A stretch of 10,649 nucleotides of DNA from an uncultured Candidatus Saccharibacteria bacterium (GTDB taxonomy: Bacteria; Patescibacteriota; Saccharimonadia; Saccharimonadales; Saccharimonadaceae), in the NCBI GenBank assembly GCA_938036915.1, contig CALHVV010000052.1, positions 1-10,649 on the forward strand, given 5' to 3'. Shown in pieces: positions 5,710 to 10,649 of this stretch. A program made the translations under genes and the position numbers. Positions within the stretch are counted from its first letter, which is position 1. Each line of letters begins with the position of its first letter. Below the pieces are notes generated by a model. The model did no database searches, was not told the origin of the DNA, and was given only the letters and a program-made list of their open reading frames with translations.

Positions 5710-6956
5710 TACAGATCCTCTCCTGAGAATGGGTTTGTTCGTGGCACAAAATACATTTCATCGATGATTCGGTTGGTCGTCTCCTTACCGAGTGACAAGC
5801 AATCTGCCACGACCGCCTCGACATCTCGACGATCAACGTCTCTATCTGTAGATACAATAATTTTTGAAGGATCAAAAAGTTGGTCGCCAAAATTTGCCTG
5901 CAAAACTACTTGACAGCGTGCGCCCAGCGTCTCATAGACAGTTTTTGCGATCAAATCAGCTTGATATCCCAATAATTTTCCTACAAAATAGGTCGGGTTT
6001 TTGCCGTGCGGTGCTTCCATGGTATTTGGTCGAAAGCTCGAGATGATTCCATGAGTCTTATTGCCTCGTCCTACAGCGCCTTCCTCACCGAAATCAGTAC
6101 ACGAACCGCCCGTCACCATGTAAAGACGCGGTTTCCCCGTAGTTCCTTCAGTTGTCATGTTTACCCTTACGGTATTCTCTCCATCTAATATTTCTTCAGC
6201 GTAAACTTGCAGTTCCTTCTCAAGTGCTTCTCGCCGATCAAGATACGTGTCCATATCTGGCGTGTGTGTGGCGACTTGTGGAACTGCCATCGTGACGTCA
6301 ATATGTCTACCATTGCGTACGCACATTGCTTTGATATCCTGACCAATAAACTCGAATCTAGGTATTGGCATGCCATGTTCGTTGTTTTTGTAAAAATATC
6401 CTTCCAAATCAAGAGCAAGCTTCTCGGTAGGTGTGAGTGGCCAGTAACTAATCATTGTTGCTGTATCATTCGCAAGAGGGACATCTGCAAGATGCTCTGG
6501 TAAGTCTTCGGCTGAACGAGGAGAAAACCAAAATGGACGTGTACTGTGATTCGATGTCAGACTCTCTGCGCCATACACTCGTGAGTCTGATGTATCAAGG
6601 TGCGGCATTACACGTTGCAAATAGGTACGAGCCGCTTCGTCTTGTATCTGTGCAAGGGGTATTTCTTCTCCGCCAAATGACTTACTGGCACGTCCCATAA
6701 ACATCATACGTAGTGGAGACTGAAAGTTGTTGCCACCAAACCGTTGTAGACACAAGCCACCAAGAAGCATAGCCTTGTCAAGATTATGGTGCGGAATAGC
6801 TCCAAAACGCTCCAAGCAATGTTTTGCGTATTGAATTTCTGAAAATTCGGCGATGCCATCAACTAGCGTGTCGGGGTGTCCAAGCCCTTTTCGTTCAACA
6901 ACCTCTTGTGCCAATAGCTCCGGTCCCTGATAGCTACGATTTACTTCGAGTGCCAT
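5706..6956 (-). CDS. mat: S-adenosylmethionine synthetase, archaeal-type (AdoMet_Synthase/PF01941 family)
   Basis: The enzyme makes S-adenosylmethionine from ATP and methionine. The 416-residue protein is of the archaeal type, not the common bacterial MetK. It has VERKGLGHPDTLVDGIAE (20-37), HHNLDKAML (56-64), GRA (88-90), TGGSCTDFGEEGAVGRGNK (282-300) and EAPHGKNPTYFVGKLLG (314-330). Compared with typical archaeal enzymes the last two blocks are altered (for example SCTDFGEE where SAEMGDDG is usual), so it is a divergent branch, but the glycine-rich and GKNP motifs are intact. The ATG at 6954-6956 follows AGGA (6965-6968) with 8 bases between. It sits 30 bases after the oxidoreductase gene and overlaps the kinase gene by 4 bases. 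No methyltransferase or radical-SAM gene is in the window, so the consumer of its product is not visible. Confidence 0.92.
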   Translation of the reverse strand: MALEVNRSYQGPELLAQEVVERKGLGHPDTLVDGIAEFSEIQYAKHCLERFGAIPHHNLDKAMLLGGLCLQRFGGNNFQSPLRMMFMGRASKSFGGEEIPLAQIQDEAARTYLQRVMPHLDTSDSRVYGAESLTSNHSTRPFWFSPRSAEDLPEHLADVPLANDTATMISYWPLTPTEKLALDLEGYFYKNNEHGMPIPRFEFIGQDIKAMCVRNGRHIDVTMAVPQVATHTPDMDTYLDRREALEKELQVYAEEILDGENTVRVNMTTEGTTGKPRLYMVTGGSCTDFGEEGAVGRGNKTHGIISSFRPNTMEAPHGKNPTYFVGKLLGYQADLIAKTVYETLGARCQVVLQANFGDQLFDPSKIIVSTDRDVDRRDVEAVVADCLSLGKETTNRIIDEMYFVPRTNPFSGEDLY

Positions 6957-6986
6957 TATACAATTCCTGCTCTTTCTCCCACCTCG

Positions 6987-8009
6987 CTATATTGAAACCA
7001 CATCGGAAACATAATCTTCAATCTTGCTGGCATACAGCTTCTCAAGAAGATCATAGATTGCTATAGAGTTGGCTGGTGATAAGTGCTGTTTCATTGCATC
7101 ATTCAATTCACCAAGCTGTACATGTTTAAGATGCCTTCGCAAATGATCGTCATCAAGTACTACCCTCTCATTATCATTTATCGTAATGACGCTCTTGAAC
7201 CGCTGCTCGTTTGGCGCCGGATCAAACAAAACGTGATACTTATTCTGCTTGTCAGTTTCAACAATTAACCATCGCGTAAGGGAATTCTGCATTTTCTCTC
7301 CTGTCTGGATCATAAAATCACCAAGGAATGAATCAATTTTGATGATATGACTACTCATGTCAGAAAGCATCAAGTGCACACCCTGATTGAAAGGGTCATT
7401 TTCACTACGATATATCTTATTTGCACCAACTCTTAGCCCATCAATATCGACGCCAAGTCTTTGCAATATAGCGATTGCGTGTGGTACCTCTATACCGTAC
7501 GACTCGAGATCTCGATCAAAAAATCTACCCGCACGAGTATCGGCAAGCCTATTTTTCGATAAATTAATCTCGATTGATACGATTTTCTCGTCATTTATGT
7601 GCAACCGATTGGATAGCCAGTCAAGTGCCGAAGACCAGAAATAAGATTCATTTACATACACGGGCACGCTCCTGTATTTGCTTAGTAGCTGGTCGATAAC
7701 TGCCTTATCGTTAGCGTTTGTGCATATGGGCTTTTCTAGCAGTATGATCCTCGGGTTTTTGATGGTTTCAAACGTCCAGAACAGAGAAGAAGCATGCTGA
7801 TCACTCGGAGTGGATATATCGACCGTAAAATCACCCATTTGCTGTTGATTGAAACGTTGTAATCGTTTGTCGATTTTAAGTAATTTGTCGATTTGCACGG
7901 GAGAGGTATCGTACAGATATACATTAGCCCCTAGAGACAGCCAAAGCCCTGCCTTAATTTGGCCAATAGTTCCACACCCCAGAATCAATACCTTACCTAG
8001 ACCTCTCAT
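6987..8009 (-). CDS. Gfo/Idh/MocA-like NAD(P)-dependent oxidoreductase
   Basis: Enzymes of this family oxidise or reduce a hydroxyl or keto group of sugars, cyclitols and related compounds. The 340-residue product starts with a Rossmann loop, LILGCGTIGQIKAG (8-21), and has acidic Asp34 at the end of strand 2 (YLYD), which favours NAD over NADP. STPSDQH (66-72) and the LLEKPI motif (90-95, catalytic Lys93) follow, then VNESYFW (119-125) and YGIEVPHAI with His177 in the catalytic His position. The C-terminal half fits the substrate domain but is divergent. As first gene of the operon it has no Shine-Dalgarno; its ATG lies 9 bases from a -10 box, so its mRNA is probably nearly leaderless. The substrate cannot be told. 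A cyclitol or sugar-like pathway intermediate is a guess from the neighbours. Confidence 0.82.
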   Translation of the reverse strand: MRGLGKVLILGCGTIGQIKAGLWLSLGANVYLYDTSPVQIDKLLKIDKRLQRFNQQQMGDFTVDISTPSDQHASSLFWTFETIKNPRIILLEKPICTNANDKAVIDQLLSKYRSVPVYVNESYFWSSALDWLSNRLHINDEKIVSIEINLSKNRLADTRAGRFFDRDLESYGIEVPHAIAILQRLGVDIDGLRVGANKIYRSENDPFNQGVHLMLSDMSSHIIKIDSFLGDFMIQTGEKMQNSLTRWLIVETDKQNKYHVLFDPAPNEQRFKSVITINDNERVVLDDDHLRRHLKHVQLGELNDAMKQHLSPANSIAIYDLLEKLYASKIEDYVSDVVSI

Positions 8010-8011
8010 TA

Positions 8012-8047
8012 TGTTTGAATTTTAAAACAATTAAGCTATAATAGCAA
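8012..8047 (-). promoter_or_regulatory. Promoter of the minus-strand six-gene operon, predicted leaderless
   Basis: On the minus strand TTGCTA (8042-8047) and TAAAAT (8019-8024) are spaced by exactly 17 bases. Transcription 7 bases past the -10 would begin at about 8012, two to three bases before the ATG at 8007-8009. The element overlaps almost completely with the plus-strand promoter. Confidence 0.65.
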
Positions 8048-8049
8048 TA
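8015..8049 (+). promoter_or_regulatory. Promoter of the plus-strand aroE operon, predicted leaderless
   Basis: A perfect -10 TATAAT (8037-8042) is preceded at 16 bases by TTGAAT (8015-8020), or at 17 bases by TTTGAA. The expected start is at about 8049, four bases before the aroE ATG at 8053. No Shine-Dalgarno precedes that ATG, which agrees with a leaderless mRNA. Confidence 0.7.
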
Positions 8050-8052
8050 CCT

Positions 8053-8940
8053 ATGAGATATAGTGCTCTAATTGGTAATCCAACTGAACATAGCGTATCA
8101 CCGCTATTGTTTGAATGGATAGCCGCACAACTGCCTCAACCCCTAGAATATAAGCATCTTAAAATAAATATCCCTCAAACTTCAGAGCTTAGCTCTGCAC
8201 TAAAGGCTTTTCAAACCCTCAATTTTTGCGGGCTCAATGTCACGCTGCCATATAAGTTGGATGTCGTATCAATCTTAGACAAGGTTGATGACTCGATTTC
8301 ATCGATAGGCGCAGTGAATACCATCGTTTTTGATAACGAAAACGATCAGTCTGTCGGATATAATACCGATTGGTACGGTATCTATCACCCTCTCGCGGAA
8401 GTAATTAATGAATGCCAAAAGAAAAAAGCGATTGTATTCGGTACGGGAGGCGCCGCAAGAGCAGCCATCTATGCGCTACTTGAATTAGGTATAAAAGATG
8501 TAGTGGTGCTGCATCGAAAAGCAGAGTCCGGTAGGACAAAATCTCTCCAAGATCAATTCTCGGACAAAGCCACAGTTCGCTTCGATACATACGAACATAT
8601 TATTCAATATATCGATACCACGAACGTAATTATCAATGCCACAACAGCAGGGATGGTAGGCCAAGGTGTGAATACGCCATTTGCACTTGATTTGCTGAAA
8701 AGCCACGAGGATTTCTCTCGCAAAGTATTCTTTGATTGTGTGTTCAATCCGGTGAACACGCCGCTTGTGTCATATTTCAAGTCAAATGGCGCAAGAACAA
8801 TCGACGGACTATGGATGATGGTATATCAAGGCTTATATGCATTTACGTTATGGACAGGAAATGATGTACGCGATACTTTTACAAAAGATAGCCTGAGCGA
8901 ACTGCACAAATTACTCCAGGAAAGGATTGAGCATGCCTAA
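8053..8940 (+). CDS. aroE: Shikimate dehydrogenase
   Basis: AroE reduces 3-dehydroshikimate to shikimate with NADPH; some relatives act on quinate. The 295-residue product carries the full active site: HSVSP (Ser14, Ser16), NVTLPYK with catalytic Lys68, GAVNT (Asn89), NTDWYG with catalytic Asp106, and a late MVYQG (Gln259). The nucleotide loop is FGTGGAARA (129-137). The usual NRT cofactor loop is replaced by HRKAES (154-159), keeping the Arg that commonly binds the NADP phosphate. Length is a little above the typical 270-290. The catalytic residues argue for true shikimate-type chemistry, not a degenerate paralogue. No other shikimate-pathway gene is in the window, so it may serve the neighbouring pathway and not aromatic amino acid synthesis. 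Its 3' end overlaps the next gene. Confidence 0.93.
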   Translation: MRYSALIGNPTEHSVSPLLFEWIAAQLPQPLEYKHLKINIPQTSELSSALKAFQTLNFCGLNVTLPYKLDVVSILDKVDDSISSIGAVNTIVFDNENDQSVGYNTDWYGIYHPLAEVINECQKKKAIVFGTGGAARAAIYALLELGIKDVVVLHRKAESGRTKSLQDQFSDKATVRFDTYEHIIQYIDTTNVIINATTAGMVGQGVNTPFALDLLKSHEDFSRKVFFDCVFNPVNTPLVSYFKSNGARTIDGLWMMVYQGLYAFTLWTGNDVRDTFTKDSLSELHKLLQERIEHA

Positions 8941-9817
8941 TTCAATAAAACTAGCTATTAATTTCGATGAGATCTCTGACAATTTTCAAGAGGCGGCTGA
9001 TGTTATGCAAGAACTAGGGATTAAATACGGCGAACTACGTACTGTAAATGGAAAAAATTTTGTTTTCTGGTCAGACGAAGAAGTAGGCGCTTTCAGGCGA
9101 CTACTAAACGAGCATGGCATCACGATCCTAGCAGCAGCGACACCTCTTTTTAAGTGGTACTCATCTGACGACGATGCAGAAGTTATCCACGACAGTTTCG
9201 GGTTTAATCCACGACTTTCGGAGGAAGAAAAGCGACAGACGATTACGCGAGCAATAGAGGTTGCTAATGCGCTAGAAATATCTAAGCTTCGTATATTCTC
9301 AGAGTTGAAATCAGCAGACGATACAGCAGGAGACTTTGCTTCAAGCCGGTTATTGGAGTATGCACTGAGCGAGGCTGCTAAGCGTAATGTTAATTTGCTT
9401 ATAGAAAACGAGCCAGTCTGTCGGATTCACACTAAGGCCGCGCTTATTGACTTCCTAAATAAAAACCAATCACCAAACCTGAAGCTATGGCTAGATGTCG
9501 CAAACTTGCTTGAAATTGGTGAGACGATTGATGAGAATTTTCTTTCTGCCATAGGGCCAAGAACAGGCTACATTCATGTTAAAAACTACATAGTTAAGGA
9601 TGGAGTTCGGCAGTACGTGCCAGCCGGAGATGGTGAAATTGATTACAATTCAATTTTACCTCTTGTACTGTCTTATTGTTTGCAAGATGCCGTCGTAAGC
9701 GTAGAGACCCATGCACCACAAAGTGAGAAAATATCAGCTTCTCGCAGCTCCCTTACATATCTAGCTGATTTGTTAAATGAGTATAAAAAAGGAGAGAACC
9801 ATGTTGGAACGTATTAG
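8933..9817 (+). CDS. Sugar phosphate isomerase/epimerase-like TIM-barrel enzyme (AP_endonuc_2/PF01261 family)
   Basis: This family of metal-dependent TIM barrels includes xylose-isomerase-like epimerases, inosose dehydratase/isomerase (IolE, IolI) and 3-dehydroshikimate dehydratases (AsbF type). The 294-residue protein shows the four expected metal-ligand positions: Glu158 in LLIENEP, Asp188 in LWLDVANL, His215 in YIHVKNY and Glu258 in VSVETH. It also has the typical VPAGDGEIDY loop (229-238). The ATG at 8933 follows AGGA (8923-8926) at 6 bases; a TTG at 8927 in the same frame is possible, with AGGA at 8918-8921. It overlaps aroE by 8 bases and cofE by 17. Its position right after aroE makes a 3-dehydroshikimate or related cyclic substrate plausible, but this is inference. 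Family is confident, reaction unknown. Confidence 0.82.
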   Translation: MPNSIKLAINFDEISDNFQEAADVMQELGIKYGELRTVNGKNFVFWSDEEVGAFRRLLNEHGITILAAATPLFKWYSSDDDAEVIHDSFGFNPRLSEEEKRQTITRAIEVANALEISKLRIFSELKSADDTAGDFASSRLLEYALSEAAKRNVNLLIENEPVCRIHTKAALIDFLNKNQSPNLKLWLDVANLLEIGETIDENFLSAIGPRTGYIHVKNYIVKDGVRQYVPAGDGEIDYNSILPLVLSYCLQDAVVSVETHAPQSEKISASRSSLTYLADLLNEYKKGENHVGTY

Positions 9818-10550
9818 TATTGAAACCGTCCCAAATATGCCACAGATAGTTGCTGCCGATGATATTGGTGAGATTATTGTCGGTAAGTCTCAAAGGGCTG
9901 GTTTTGAGTTAAAAGAGTACGATATTCTCTGTATTGCATCAAAGGCAGTATCGTCGGCAGAAGATAATGTAGTTCGACTTGATACGATAGAACCTTCTGA
10001 AGTAGCCCATAAAATACACAAAAGAATACCTCGTAAAGACGTTCGTGCAGTGCAGGCAATTATTGATGCCACCGGTGAGCCATCAGGATCGAGACTTGAG
10101 GTAAAAGACAATTACGTAGGTGGCTGGCTGCCAAATGGTCTATTCTTGACGAGCGCAGGCGTTGATAAGCTCGGTTCCGAAGAGCTAATCCTCCTCCCAG
10201 AAAATGCTGATGCGTCCGCACGTGCTATCGGTCGTAAAATACTGGAACTAACTGATCTGAACATTGCTGTCATTATCACTGATAGCGAGGGACGACCCGA
10301 TAAACGTGGATCGGCGCAAATAGCTATAGGTGTCTACGGAATACCTCCCCTTAGAGTATCTGAGACTGAGAGCGATGACGGAAAGATAAGGAAAAGTGAA
10401 GAAACTATTTGCGACATGCTAGCAGCGAGTGCAGCCTTGCTTATGGGGCAACGAGGCTTTAATAGGCCGGTGGTACGTATTAATGGATTTGACTATCAAT
10501 TTGACGCGGAAGCTACTATCGGTGACGCCTTAAACGGCAACAGACTATAA
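9801..10550 (+). CDS. cofE: CofE-like protein (coenzyme F420-0:L-glutamate ligase family)
   Basis: CofE adds glutamate to F420-0 through an amide bond using GTP. The 249-residue protein, close to the length of archaeal CofE, has DILCIASKAVSSAED (41-55), EPSEVA (64-69), TSAGVDK in place of ANAGID (117-123, candidate metal ligand Asp122), LLPENADASA (131-140), IITDSEGRPDKRG (158-170, candidate metal ligand Asp161) and IAIGVYGIPPLR (174-185), then ICDMLAASAALLMG (203-216). Metal ligands therefore appear kept. The Asn of the canonical ANAGID is absent, hinting at a changed substrate. ATG 9801 has an excellent AAGGAG (9789-9794) at 6 bases; an in-frame ATG at 9777 would place that site inside the gene and is rejected. 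No other F420 gene is present, so ligation of an amino acid to a different acid is equally possible. Symbol denotes family, not proven function. Confidence 0.85.
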   Translation: MLERISIETVPNMPQIVAADDIGEIIVGKSQRAGFELKEYDILCIASKAVSSAEDNVVRLDTIEPSEVAHKIHKRIPRKDVRAVQAIIDATGEPSGSRLEVKDNYVGGWLPNGLFLTSAGVDKLGSEELILLPENADASARAIGRKILELTDLNIAVIITDSEGRPDKRGSAQIAIGVYGIPPLRVSETESDDGKIRKSEETICDMLAASAALLMGQRGFNRPVVRINGFDYQFDAEATIGDALNGNRL

Positions 10551-10649
10551 TATTGCCAAGTTGCTCAAAGAGCAATACGCTACCACCAGAAAACACCCTT
10601 TTCAACTAAAAAATAAAAAGATCGGCGGGGGAAATTTCAAAAAGATAAT
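10551..10649 (+). other. Region after cofE; weak hairpin, no gene seen
   Basis: TTGCTC (10561-10566) and GAGCAA (10570-10575) form a 6-bp stem with an AAA loop just past the cofE stop, but no U-tract follows, so it is a poor terminator candidate. The remainder is A-rich and shows no open frame of note. The plus-strand operon could continue beyond the window. Confidence 0.4.

Noticed and set aside
6950..6965. TATAAT at the start codon of the SAM synthetase as an internal promoter
   Set aside because: Transcription from it would begin inside the coding region after the ATG, and the 30-base gap to the upstream gene plus the AGGA site fit operon translation.
9777..9800. Upstream in-frame ATG for cofE at 9777
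   Set aside because: It would place a strong AAGGAG with ideal spacing inside the gene; ATG 9801 is the better start.
10561..10575. Hairpin after cofE as an intrinsic terminator
   Set aside because: The 6-bp AT-containing stem has a 3-base loop and no U-tract on either strand.
1..10649. UGA recoded as glycine, as in some CPR bacteria
   Set aside because: Several genes end at TGA in operon-typical 4-bp overlaps (5706-5709, 4711-4714) and no recognised domain is interrupted by TGA.
1..10649. CRISPR array, insertion sequence, integrase or attachment site explaining the GC shift
   Set aside because: No regularly spaced repeats, transposase or integrase motifs, or matching terminal repeats were found by reading; the island's edges carry no mobile-element marks.

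Overview
The window reads as a chromosomal segment of a streamlined bacterium using the standard code: TGA and TAA both end genes, and no reading frame needs TGA reassigned. Short intergenic gaps, overlapping operon genes and first genes that appear leaderless suggest a Patescibacteria/CPR lineage, perhaps Saccharibacteria. This assignment is an inference from style and was not tested by any search.

Layout. (1) 1-2212 holds GC-rich genes (sampled 60-base lines about 55-67% GC): a tgt gene for tRNA-guanine transglycosylase, cut by the window start, and a monotopic sugar-phosphate transferase. (2) 2548-8009 is a six-gene minus-strand operon, clearly more AT-rich (sampled lines in 2.5-10.6 kb about 33-48% GC). 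In transcription order it encodes a Gfo/Idh/MocA-type oxidoreductase, an archaeal-type S-adenosylmethionine synthetase, an HPr-kinase-like P-loop protein, a mannosylglycerate-synthase-like glycosyltransferase, a histidine phosphatase and an HD (p)ppGpp-hydrolase-like protein. A good hairpin-plus-U-tract terminator follows at 2472-2497. (3) 8053-10550 is a plus-strand operon: AroE-type shikimate dehydrogenase, a xylose-isomerase-like TIM-barrel enzyme and a CofE-type F420-0:glutamate-ligase-family protein.

The two operons diverge from a 43-bp gap in which two good sigma70-like promoters occupy the same DNA. Both would make nearly leaderless mRNAs. Downstream genes in both operons instead overlap by a few bases or have Shine-Dalgarno sites, so each operon is translationally compact.

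Taken together, the nine AT-rich genes look like one accessory pathway: a carbocyclic or sugar-like core (AroE, TIM-barrel enzyme, Gfo/Idh/MocA), glycosyl transfer and dephosphorylation (GT plus histidine phosphatase, reminiscent of GpgS/GpgP), phosphorylation (HprK-like), an amide ligation (CofE-like) and a SAM supply. Three of the families are best known from archaea or thermophiles. I do not recognise this gene set as a described pathway, and its product cannot be deduced from the sequence alone.
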